Position numbers and translations under genes: made by a program. From NCBI GenBank assembly GCA_017502525.1, contig JAFVUV010000009.1:52215-116214 (forward strand): 64,000 bases of DNA. The letters are read 5' to 3'. The notes below the pieces were generated by a model. It ran no database searches, was not told the origin of the DNA, and was given only the letters and a program-made list of their open reading frames with translations. Below, piece after piece: positions 27,416 to 34,996 of this stretch. This DNA comes from Clostridia bacterium (lineage in GTDB: Bacteria; Bacillota; Clostridia; Christensenellales; Borkfalkiaceae). Within the stretch, counting starts at the first letter, position 1, and the number at the start of each line of letters is the position of its first letter.

Positions 27416-28150
27416 TTACACCAAAAACGGTTGTTTGTTTACCCTGTGGACGATTATCTCGTCAATAACAGCGTTTCCACGGTTTTCAATAAGAAATGCG
27501 ATAATATCCGCTATCTCTTCCGGTTTAATCATACCTTCATCAGTAAGGTCTGGGCGTGAAATCTTCACCATATCCGTATAAACGCCACCAGGACTAATTG
27601 CATGCACCCTTATTCCATCTTGATAAACTTCGCTAGCCAACGACTTTGTAAGTCCAAGCATAGCGTGCTTGCTTGCCGTGTAAGCGCTTTGCCCCGTGTA
27701 TCCTGCGTGTGAAACAACTGAGCATATATTGATTATAGTCGCCCACGAACTTTTCTTTAACTGTGGCAAAAATTTTTGAATAATAAAGTAAGGCGCTTTT
27801 ACGTTCAACGCCATAATATTGTCAAATATTTTATAATCGGTCTGTTCGTAAGGTGCGTTAAAAGCCATACCTGCATTGTTGATTAGAATATCAGCACCAC
27901 CAAGTTTTTCCGCTTCAAGCACGCCTCTTTTTATAATATTGGTATCAGTAATATCCCCCGATAAAACAAAACATTTAACACCTTCTTTTTTAACTAGTTC
28001 GGCAGTTTTTTCTAGTTTTGACGCGTCTCTTCCACCAAATAAAAATAAGTTCAAACCTTTTTTTGCTAAAAGTATTGCTGTTTCTTTTCCTATGCCAGAG
28101 CCTGCCCCCGTAATAACTGCAAGTTTACCAATTAACTTTTCATTTTTCAT
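27416..28150 (-). CDS. Short-chain dehydrogenase/reductase
   Basis: The 244-residue protein has the classical SDR layout: cofactor motif TGAGSGIG (14-21), NNAG (NINNAGMAF), catalytic Ser in ICSVVSHAG and YTASK near 153. The FGGRD segment after the second strand suggests NADP preference. The substrate is unknown. It is the last chromosomal gene before the integrated element, and a promoter lies in the AT-rich sequence upstream. Confidence 0.92.
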   Translation of the reverse strand: MKNEKLIGKLAVITGAGSGIGKETAILLAKKGLNLFLFGGRDASKLEKTAELVKKEGVKCFVLSGDITDTNIIKRGVLEAEKLGGADILINNAGMAFNAPYEQTDYKIFDNIMALNVKAPYFIIQKFLPQLKKSSWATIINICSVVSHAGYTGQSAYTASKHAMLGLTKSLASEVYQDGIRVHAISPGGVYTDMVKISRPDLTDEGMIKPEEIADIIAFLIENRGNAVIDEIIVHRVNKQPFLV

Positions 28151-28275
28151 TTTAACACCTGTTCCGTCGTTTTTATAATCTCACTTTGTATATCCTATAA
28201 TTTTATTATAGCATTTTATTGAAATTTAGCAATTCAAATTGCATCAATAATTATTTTACTTTTTATAAAAAATTA

Positions 28276-28297
28276 ATGACGGGTAAAACCCCGTCAT
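28276..28297 (-). terminator. Terminator of the disrupted tRNA gene
   Basis: On the minus strand, ATGACGGG...CCCGTCAT is followed by TAATTTTTTAT. It begins three bases after the CCA end of the tRNA remnant, so it is the original tRNA terminator left on the chromosomal side of the junction. Confidence 0.85.
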
Positions 28298-28300
28298 CTT

Positions 28301-28344
28301 TGGTACTCCCTGCGGGAATCGAACCCACAACTAGCCCTTAGGAG
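28301..28344 (-). tRNA. 3' half of a tRNA gene, probably tRNA-Arg(CCT): ICE attachment site
   Basis: On the minus strand this is the anticodon loop CTCCTAA, the 3' anticodon stem GGGCT, a four-base variable region, the T-arm GTGGG-TTCGATT-CCCGC, the acceptor half AGGGAGT, A, and an encoded CCA. The 5' half is missing: the sequence to the right, TATAA and beyond, cannot pair with GGGCT and no ACTCCCT acceptor strand exists. This is the expected left scar of tRNA-targeted integration, with the crossover near the anticodon loop. The intact gene should lie at the other end of the element. Confidence 0.85.
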
Positions 28345-28480
28345 TTATACCCTCATTCAAAAGTCCTATAAAAAGCGTTAAATATCGTGTGTTTTGTTAA
28401 AAATGTGAGCGATTTTGCTTCTAAAATGTGCAGTTCGGTTAAGTAATTTTCGATTTTTGAAGCAATTTTCAAACTAAATT

Positions 28481-28534
28481 TATACCGATTTTATACCGAT
28501 TTTATACCGATTTTTTATACCGTTTTTTACCGAT
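28481..28534. repeat. Tandem 11-bp repeats near the attachment site
   Basis: TATACCGATTT occurs three times head-to-tail (28481-28513), then in two degenerate forms (TATACCGTTTT at 28516 and TTACCGAT at 28527). The array sits between the att scar and the integrase. Such direct repeats commonly serve as arm-type integrase or excisionase binding sites, which is the likely role here. Confidence 0.8.
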
Positions 28535-28565
28535 AAAATAACCCCTACAAATTGGAATTTGTTAA

Positions 28566-28928
28566 TTACACAGGTGTTCCTACTTCAATTAAGTTGCCAT
28601 CTAAATCGTAGAATCTGACCACCTTTTGTCCCCAACTGTGTGTCATCAGATGATTGACATATTCGATTTCAGGATAAAGTGTTTCAAGACGCTCTACAAA
28701 TTTCTCTATGTTGGGTTCTTCAAAATACAACTCAGATTGATTACTGTTTGGAATTACACTTCTTTTTGTGAATTGTTCCCAGTATCCCAATTCCTGTAAA
28801 TATATATTATTCGTCAATTCCATATTACCATCGTTGTCTTGAATAAGATGAATTCCAAACATATCACTGTAGAACTTTAACGCACGGTTACAATCTTTAA
28901 CAACAATAAGAGTTCCTTTGTATTTCAT
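28566..28928 (-). CDS. VOC/glyoxalase-like domain protein
   Basis: The protein (120 residues from the chosen start) is a single vicinal-oxygen-chelate domain. It opens with MKYKGTLIVVKDCNRALKFY and ends with the paired motif VRFYDLDGNLIEVG, where the final Glu is a usual metal ligand. Relatives include glyoxalases and antibiotic-binding proteins; the substrate is unknown. I chose the ATG at 28926-28928, preceded by GAGGAAAACGTAT. It lies between the att scar and the integrase, so it is probably cargo. Confidence 0.85.
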   Translation of the reverse strand: MKYKGTLIVVKDCNRALKFYSDMFGIHLIQDNDGNMELTNNIYLQELGYWEQFTKRSVIPNSNQSELYFEEPNIEKFVERLETLYPEIEYVNHLMTHSWGQKVVRFYDLDGNLIEVGTPV

Positions 28929-29017
28929 ATACGTTTTCCTCGTCAAATTCTTATTTATCGGTAAGTTTATTATATCAAAAAATTATGAATAATTCAAGTT
29001 GTTTCGTATTAGGAAAG

Positions 29018-29046
29018 AAAACTCGGCTTATAATAAGTCGAGTTTT
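29018..29046 (-). terminator. Terminator after the integrase gene
   Basis: AAAACTCG and CGAGTTTT are paired, with an inner CTTAT/ATAAG extension, directly after the integrase stop. On the minus strand TTTTCTTTCC follows. Confidence 0.8.
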
Positions 29047-29055
29047 CCTATTTCT

Positions 29056-30471
29056 TTATGCTAACTTTGAAAAAGCATCCATAGCTCTGCTTGCCGTATC
29101 GGGTATAAAGTGACTATATACCTTTAATGTTATGGTAGAATCACTATGTCCCATATACTTACTGACTGTTTGAATTGGTACGTTATTTGATAACAAAAAA
29201 CTGCAATAAGTATGTCTTAAACCGTGACAAGAAACTTCTTTCAAATTGTTAGCTCTCTCTATCTTTTTAAGCCACGAACTCATAGTGTGTGGGTAAATTG
29301 GTGACCTATAAAGATTAACTGCCAAATAGTATTCATCAAGATGTTGCTCAAAATTTGTTATAGCATCGGAAAACCATTTGTAGTAATTTTTCAACTCATC
29401 GTATAGTGCATCGGGCATTGGAATATCACGAAGAGAAGTTCTTGTCTTTGGAGTTTTTTCGTACACCCCTACTTCTTTTGATGCAAGCCTATTTCTTCTT
29501 ACGTGTATCAATCGTTTTTCAAAGTCAATATCAGACCAACGCAAACCGTTTAGCTCTGCGCTACGCACACCTGCATAAAACATTATTTTTATCGGCACAC
29601 GTTTGAAAATCAAATCTTCGGGTAATTTGTCTAAGACTTTTAAGAACTCTTTCGCTTCTGCAAAAGAAAACACTTCTTTTTCTTCAATTTCTCTCAAACA
29701 AGTATTACCACCACCCGTTCCTATTTTAGTTTTGCAAACGGGATTTACCGTTATCCACTCATATCTAACAGCTTCATTGAATAACGTTCTTAACGCTCTT
29801 CTATGACCTTTTATTGTTTCAAGTGAATAACCTTTTTCGATGGGTTGTTCTTCAAAATACTCATTAAAGTCCAAGTTATGTATTTTGCAAATGTTTTCCG
29901 CAGTTGTCTTTGCGATATTTCCACCCTTGCGTTTTAGAACGTAAGATGAGCATCTTGCTATAACTTTTTCCTTTGCCAAAGCTCTAAAACTGATTGATTT
30001 AGGAAATTCCTTTTTTAGCGATACAACCTTTAATTCCTTTTTTTCTGCCGTTATAAACCTATTTAAGAATAGTTGAACGTCACGAACTTTAATTTCGGAA
30101 ATAGGCTTTTTAGCAAGCCCGATTTCTTCCAAATATTCTTGAAACAGTTGAGTTGTTTGTTTTGCTCGTTGATAATAACTAATAGACAAGTTTGCTTTAA
30201 TTGCTATCAGCCACTCTTGGGCAAGTTCCGAAAAAGTTAATACTTTATCGTGAATAATGGCTTGCTCTTCTTTGATTTGTTCGCTGATACTTTCTTCAAA
30301 TTCAGCAGCAATTTTATCCACGTATTTCTTGAACTTCGCCGGAGTTAAATTATCTTCGTTATACACCCTTTTAACATAGAGTTTGGGATTACCTTTTGCA
30401 TCTTTACCGCTAACCTGAATACGAGCTTTTAGATTGCCTTTTCTATCTTCTTCTATCTTAAAGTAAGCCAT
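29056..30471 (-). CDS. int: Tyrosine recombinase (ICE integrase)
   Basis: The 471-residue integrase has an N-terminal arm-binding region rich in Lys, a SAM-like core-binding domain (about 75-250) and a catalytic domain. The catalytic residues are Arg in AGVRSAELNGL near 300, HGLRHTY near 416, GHSDSTI, and the nucleophile Tyr in LKVYSHF near 452. The core-binding domain looks extended by an insertion around 150-190. It would recombine the element's att site with the tRNA gene 0.7 kb away. Position next to the scar and excisionase is typical of ICEs. Confidence 0.95.
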   Translation of the reverse strand: MAYFKIEEDRKGNLKARIQVSGKDAKGNPKLYVKRVYNEDNLTPAKFKKYVDKIAAEFEESISEQIKEEQAIIHDKVLTFSELAQEWLIAIKANLSISYYQRAKQTTQLFQEYLEEIGLAKKPISEIKVRDVQLFLNRFITAEKKELKVVSLKKEFPKSISFRALAKEKVIARCSSYVLKRKGGNIAKTTAENICKIHNLDFNEYFEEQPIEKGYSLETIKGHRRALRTLFNEAVRYEWITVNPVCKTKIGTGGGNTCLREIEEKEVFSFAEAKEFLKVLDKLPEDLIFKRVPIKIMFYAGVRSAELNGLRWSDIDFEKRLIHVRRNRLASKEVGVYEKTPKTRTSLRDIPMPDALYDELKNYYKWFSDAITNFEQHLDEYYLAVNLYRSPIYPHTMSSWLKKIERANNLKEVSCHGLRHTYCSFLLSNNVPIQTVSKYMGHSDSTITLKVYSHFIPDTASRAMDAFSKLA

Positions 30472-30484
30472 TATTTATCTCCTT

Positions 30485-30664
30485 TTAGTCTTTCATTTTG
30501 ATATAATTCATCAAGCTTTCCATATCGACTAAAATCTTCGTTCCAACGGTTCGGAACTTAATCTTTTTTTCTTTACACCACAAGCGAATAGTGTACACGC
30601 TCACAGCCGTATCGGGGTCTTCTTGACGAATCAAATCTAATGCTTGTTTAATACTTCTAAGCAC
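30485..30664 (-). CDS. xis: Excisionase-like MerR-type HTH protein
   Basis: This 59-residue protein has a winged-helix excisionase pattern (VSVYTIRLWCKEKKIKF then VGTKILVDMESLMNYI), where the residues after TIRLW form the recognition helix. The start is a GTG at 30662-30664, chosen because AAGGAGGA lies four bases upstream; a longer upstream reading would begin inside a terminator hairpin. It is placed 14 bases before the integrase gene, as expected for a directionality factor. Confidence 0.82.
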   Translation of the reverse strand: MLRSIKQALDLIRQEDPDTAVSVYTIRLWCKEKKIKFRTVGTKILVDMESLMNYIKMKD

Positions 30665-30689
30665 GTTCTCCTCCTTTTTTGCATAAAAA

Positions 30690-30718
30690 AGAGAACGCAC
30701 CGTTCAGATGCGCTCTCT
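30690..30718 (-). terminator. Terminator upstream of the excisionase gene
   Basis: On the minus strand AGAGAGCGCA and TGCGTTCTCT pair with one wobble and are followed by TTTTTTA. It separates the upstream small gene from xis-int, so read-through or antitermination would control excision. Confidence 0.85.
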
Positions 30719-30734
30719 GCATAGTTTTTATAGA

Positions 30735-30950
30735 TTACTTTTGGACTGATTCCTTTAAGGCTTCATATCCCGCATAAATTAAGTCAACCTTACTAATACC
30801 GTAAGTTTTAAGAAAAGCTTCGATTTCCTCGCAATCCTCTCTTGGAACGCTTGTACCGAATACCTTTGAAGCTGCTTTTCTTGCTTCTTTATGCGTATCT
30901 TCGTATCTACGTCTATTTTCACGCATCGGGGTACTTGCTTTCCTTTCCAT
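30735..30950 (-). CDS. Small basic protein of unknown function
   Basis: The 71-residue protein has a strongly basic N-terminal half (RENRRRYEDTHKEARKAAS) followed by a helical segment (IEAFLKTYGISKVDLIYAGY) that resembles a short DNA-binding or RHH-like helix pair. A role in controlling the adjacent xis-int genes is plausible from position only. GAGGTG-type ribosome site is present. No family is recognised. Confidence 0.65.
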   Translation of the reverse strand: MERKASTPMRENRRRYEDTHKEARKAASKVFGTSVPREDCEEIEAFLKTYGISKVDLIYAGYEALKESVQK

Positions 30951-31035
30951 ATTTACACCTCTTTCTTTAATTAGTTTCTATGAAAAGTATAGCAAATTTA
31001 ATTGTTTTTGTCAATCGTGTTTATACTACTTTTCG

Positions 31036-31161
31036 TTATCTCGACGAGCAAATCGCCGTTACTAATATTCCAATTAAAGACATTATTCCGTGTCCTATAA
31101 TTAGAATACCTGCTAATCCAAACCTAAATACTATACCCACGACGTTTAATACTTTTCTCAT
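31036..31161 (-). CDS. 41-residue membrane microprotein
   Basis: The reading frame starts at the ATG at 31159-31161, directly after the strong site GGAGGTAATTT, and encodes a basic start MRKVLN, about 25 hydrophobic residues (IVFRFGLAGILIIGHGIMSL) and the end SSR. A single membrane helix is expected. The good ribosome site and position between tnpV and the small basic gene support a real gene. Function unknown. Confidence 0.65.
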   Translation of the reverse strand: MRKVLNVVGIVFRFGLAGILIIGHGIMSLIGILVTAICSSR

Positions 31162-31173
31162 AAATTACCTCCG

Positions 31174-31539
31174 TTAAATCGAATACACAAGTTTATTAAG
31201 AATTTCAGTTTCTATAATACCCTTGATTTCGGTTTCACTCTGCAAGTCCTTTATAAAGTCCCCCGTCTTTCTAAACCTTTCGGCATTAGATAGTTTTGCA
31301 TACATCGTGTCATACAAATCAGCCGCTTGTTTATCAATACCGTGTAAGTATTCGGGGAGCTGTCCAGCAAGAGCAATCAACATTTCGGGTTTGTGTTCCT
31401 CAATGTGAATTTTTGCCAAAGAACCATACTTGCCATAAACTTGCTTTTCGGGCTTTACATATTTCTGATATTCCCGAACTTCTTTTATAGTAAGTTCTTC
31501 ATTGTTTGCCACTCTTTCGAGCAATCTTGTTTTGTTCAT
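31174..31539 (-). CDS. tnpV: TnpV-like transposon-encoded protein
   Basis: The 121-residue protein resembles TnpV of clostridial mobile elements (Tn4451 type): YGKYGSLAKIHIEEHKPEML, an internal LHGIDKQAADLYD segment, and the end ETEILNKLVYSI. The known relatives are small helical proteins whose role in transposition is unclear. I chose the ATG at 31537-31539 because AGGAGGAG lies eight bases upstream. The 44 in-frame codons before it lack a start signal. Confidence 0.82.
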   Translation of the reverse strand: MNKTRLLERVANNEELTIKEVREYQKYVKPEKQVYGKYGSLAKIHIEEHKPEMLIALAGQLPEYLHGIDKQAADLYDTMYAKLSNAERFRKTGDFIKDLQSETEIKGIIETEILNKLVYSI

Positions 31540-31693
31540 AAACTTCTCCTCCTGTTTGGTGATTTTCGTATTAACACGATAACACTTTACTTTGCGTTTG
31601 TCAATATTTTTTTGATACTTTTTTCGACTTTTTGCAAAAATTTTTAATTTTTTTTCGTAGTAAGCACTCATATTTCAGAGCGCTCACCACTTT

Positions 31694-34600
31694 TTATCCT
31701 GTTACAAGCACGGCAACACCTTGAACAAGGTAAGGTACTGCTACCAAGATTGCAAATATTACTATAAGACCGATTCCATAATTTACAAGCATTTTCTTTG
31801 CTTTTACCTTGTCTTCGTTCTTGTTAGCAATAATAATCGCAATACCCATAGCGATACTCCATACTCCCGCCGTAGCAAGAAAAACCCAAATCATATAAGG
31901 ACTATACTCATCAAAAATATAAGTCACGTAATTTGAAACTTTTTCATACTGTTCGCCGAGTTCTTGTTCGTAAGAATGTGCGCATACAGTACAAGCATAC
32001 GTCCTAACGATTTTTCCGTCATCCGTCGTTACATCCATTATTTCGTAATTATGTCCGTGACAAGGTATTACTTCAATTGTTTCATAGTCACACTTTGAAC
32101 AACCATAATATCTTTCCCCATTCTCTGTACAAGTTGCAGCAAGCAACACGTGCGTTTCAAGAGAATGCCCACTTGGATTTACAATATCAGTTCTATACTC
32201 ATACTGACAATCAAGACAAATATGTAATACACACCCTTCTTGGTCGCAAGTAACGGGAATATAACTTTCTACATAATCGTGTCCCGTTGCTTTTAACATA
32301 GTTGTTTTATAAGTGTCTGCACAGCGAGAACAACATTGACCAATATATCCTTCTTGAATACAAGTAGGCTCGACTCTTATAGGTTCATAGTCGTGTCCAA
32401 GAGCATCTACGAAGGTATCATTATAACCTGAACCACAACGAGAACAAATATGGGTTGTATAACCTTTATCTACACAAGTAGGTTGAATAACCTCATCTTC
32501 GTAACTATGACCTAATGCAGCAATCGTTTCTACATATTTATAACTACAATCATAACAAGTTTTATATCTTGAACCATTTGCAGTACAAGTAGGTTGAACC
32601 GTTGTTCTCCACACACCATATTCGTGTCCGTTTGGAACAACATAATTTTCAATATAGTAATCTTCACACCTTGAACACTTTTGGGTTGTATAACCCCTTG
32701 CCGTACAAGTAGGAGCAGTTACTGTTGCAACGTAATTATGCCCGATTGCATCTACATAAGTATCTACATAAGTTGCATTACATTTACTACAAGTGTGAGT
32801 GGTATAACCCTGCTCCATACAAGTAGGATTTGTTGCGGTTGCCACATAACTATGTCCGGTTGCTTCAATGGTAGCAGTTTCATACCCACCACAACTTACA
32901 CAATCCTTTCTTTTAATACCTGTTTCAGTACAAGTTGCTTCTTTCACAACATACCAACTTGCGTATGCGTGTCCGTTTGCAATAACTACGTCGTCGTTAT
33001 AAGTATCCCCACAACGAGTACACACATAAACGGAATAACCTTCTGACGTACAAGTAGAATCGACAACCTTTGTTACAATGTAGTTATGACCAAGTGAATT
33101 AGTAAAATTAGCATTATACGTGTTTCCGCAGTTATCACATTTGTAGGTTGTGTATCCCTGCGCCGTACACGTTGCCTCTACTACCTTATACTCTTTATAA
33201 AAGTGGTCTATTGTAAAAGTATATGTAGAAGAACGCTTTGCATCGTTAGTAAGAACAAGCGTATGATTTCCCTCTACACCTATCCAACTTCCGTTTACGT
33301 AACTTTCTCCGTTAAGTGTTGCAGTACAATTACTATCGGACCAAATAACGCAAACTTTATTACCATCACTTGCTCTAACAACCGTAGCTATGGGAGCAGC
33401 GATATTAAGTGTTACTGAATAAGTTGCCGACTGATTCCCGTAACCGTCAACCGCATAAAACTGATATGTTCCATCTGCTTCCGTCTTTGTAATAATTGCA
33501 GACGTGCTTGTTGACTGAACGAAAGAACCGTTTGGCTTTTTATAATATAGAACCGTTCCACCGATATTATCAGAAGCACTTACAGTAAAACCATCATTAA
33601 GCGTATCTCCAAAATTGCCTTTTGATATAGAAAGCGTAGGTTTCGTATTATCTAATGAAATAGTGACCGTTGCAGATTGATTATTTACGTTGTCAACGCA
33701 ATAAAAAGAATACGTTCCATTAGTCGTCAACTGAGTACCATTTGTATATGTACTATAACTACTTGCTCCGGGCATTTTTACGTAAACTGTTTTAATACCC
33801 GATGCAGCATCAGAAGCAACGTATTTGATATAACTTGCCGTAGATTTTGCTCCCGAACTTACCGCAGATGTTCCACTATAAAGAACACCCGTAGGGTTTA
33901 CCGTATCAAGATATATAGTCTTTGTATCCGAGATATTTCCTGCTTTATCAACAGCTCTGAACTTATAAGCTCCATTGCTTGCTGTTGCCGCAATAGTAGT
34001 TCCCGAAGTGTAGGTTGCCCAACTTGAAGAAGTAGGTGTCATATATTGAAGATAACTTATACCACTTCCACTATCAGAAGCCGTAAATGAAAATGAATCT
34101 TTAATATAGGCACTTGTGATAGATGTTCCACTTGAATTTTTAATAGTTCCCGTTGGTTTTACGCTATCATAATAAACGTAGTAATTCGCTGATTTGTTAC
34201 TTACTTTATCTATTGCATAAAAACTATATAGCCCATTTAGAGAACCTGCTGAAATAGTTTTTGAAGTTCCTGAAACTAATGAATAGGACGTTGCATTTGG
34301 TTCTTTCCAATAGAGTTCCGCAACACCACTAGCTGAATCACTTGCAGATACAGTAAAAGTAGTATTCACATATTTCCCTGTTGTAGATGTAGATGCTCCA
34401 CTTAACGTAGGAGCAGTAGTATCAACCTTAAAACTAAACGTTGCAATAACTTTTGATGCCCAAGGAATATCTCTGATATTTCCATCTATTGACCATTTTG
34501 CCGTTGCCGTATAATTTACATTATAAACGCCGTCAGCTAATGATGAAGCAGAAACGCTTGTTGATGTTGATGAAGCCACCGTAGTCCCCGAACTATTCGT

Positions 34601-34984
34601 AATCACAAACGAATGTCCATTATTCATTAACGAGTTTGTCTTTATATTTATTGAATTTGAACCAATACATCCACCATTTGCTAAAGTTCCCGTTCCGGAC
34701 TGTCCTGAACCGTATATTTGAAAGTATATATTAACTTTTTTACTTTCACCATATAAAAGTCCTTCCGTTTGAGAAACGTTTGTACCTGTATATTCCGAAG
34801 TCATATTGGTCAAATTGTGTCCTCTCAAATATTCATAGTTAAACGATATTTTATATAATGGTGTTGTAGCAGCATAAGCGCTTTTTGTTTCAATGTTGCC
34901 ATAAAATATTCCAAAACTTAAACATAGAGCAAACACTACGGAAAGTATAATCAATTTTACTGATTTTTTTGTTTGAATCTTCAT
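31694..34984 (-). CDS. Large secreted adhesin with Ig-like domains, Cys/His repeats and a C-terminal VirB2-like pilin domain
   Basis: The 1096 residues begin with a signal peptide (1 to about 38, ending SAYA). About 190-530 is a series of Ig-like units of about 85 residues (GxSFSF/TVSASDxxSG...YSFYAxDKxxN). About 590-1000 holds ten Cys/His units of about 38 residues with the pattern T-C-x4-GYT-x3-C-x2-C ... GH. The last 85 residues contain two membrane helices around ANKNEDKVKAKKM and align with the small pilins at 38912-39547 (AHKNEEKINARDM). It ends the conjugation operon. A surface or pilus-tip adhesin for mating contact is inferred. Confidence 0.85.
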   Translation of the reverse strand: MKIQTKKSVKLIILSVVFALCLSFGIFYGNIETKSAYAATTPLYKISFNYEYLRGHNLTNMTSEYTGTNVSQTEGLLYGESKKVNIYFQIYGSGQSGTGTLANGGCIGSNSINIKTNSLMNNGHSFVITNSSGTTVASSTSTSVSASSLADGVYNVNYTATAKWSIDGNIRDIPWASKVIATFSFKVDTTAPTLSGASTSTTGKYVNTTFTVSASDSASGVAELYWKEPNATSYSLVSGTSKTISAGSLNGLYSFYAIDKVSNKSANYYVYYDSVKPTGTIKNSSGTSITSAYIKDSFSFTASDSGSGISYLQYMTPTSSSWATYTSGTTIAATASNGAYKFRAVDKAGNISDTKTIYLDTVNPTGVLYSGTSAVSSGAKSTASYIKYVASDAASGIKTVYVKMPGASSYSTYTNGTQLTTNGTYSFYCVDNVNNQSATVTISLDNTKPTLSISKGNFGDTLNDGFTVSASDNIGGTVLYYKKPNGSFVQSTSTSAIITKTEADGTYQFYAVDGYGNQSATYSVTLNIAAPIATVVRASDGNKVCVIWSDSNCTATLNGESYVNGSWIGVEGNHTLVLTNDAKRSSTYTFTIDHFYKEYKVVEATCTAQGYTTYKCDNCGNTYNANFTNSLGHNYIVTKVVDSTCTSEGYSVYVCTRCGDTYNDDVVIANGHAYASWYVVKEATCTETGIKRKDCVSCGGYETATIEATGHSYVATATNPTCMEQGYTTHTCSKCNATYVDTYVDAIGHNYVATVTAPTCTARGYTTQKCSRCEDYYIENYVVPNGHEYGVWRTTVQPTCTANGSRYKTCYDCSYKYVETIAALGHSYEDEVIQPTCVDKGYTTHICSRCGSGYNDTFVDALGHDYEPIRVEPTCIQEGYIGQCCSRCADTYKTTMLKATGHDYVESYIPVTCDQEGCVLHICLDCQYEYRTDIVNPSGHSLETHVLLAATCTENGERYYGCSKCDYETIEVIPCHGHNYEIMDVTTDDGKIVRTYACTVCAHSYEQELGEQYEKVSNYVTYIFDEYSPYMIWVFLATAGVWSIAMGIAIIIANKNEDKVKAKKMLVNYGIGLIVIFAILVAVPYLVQGVAVLVTG

Positions 34985-34996
34985 TTAATTCCTCCT

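Noticed and set aside
30980..31177. 65-codon plus-strand frame between tnpV and the small basic gene
   Set aside because: It is antisense to the 41-residue minus-strand frame, which has a strong ribosome site.
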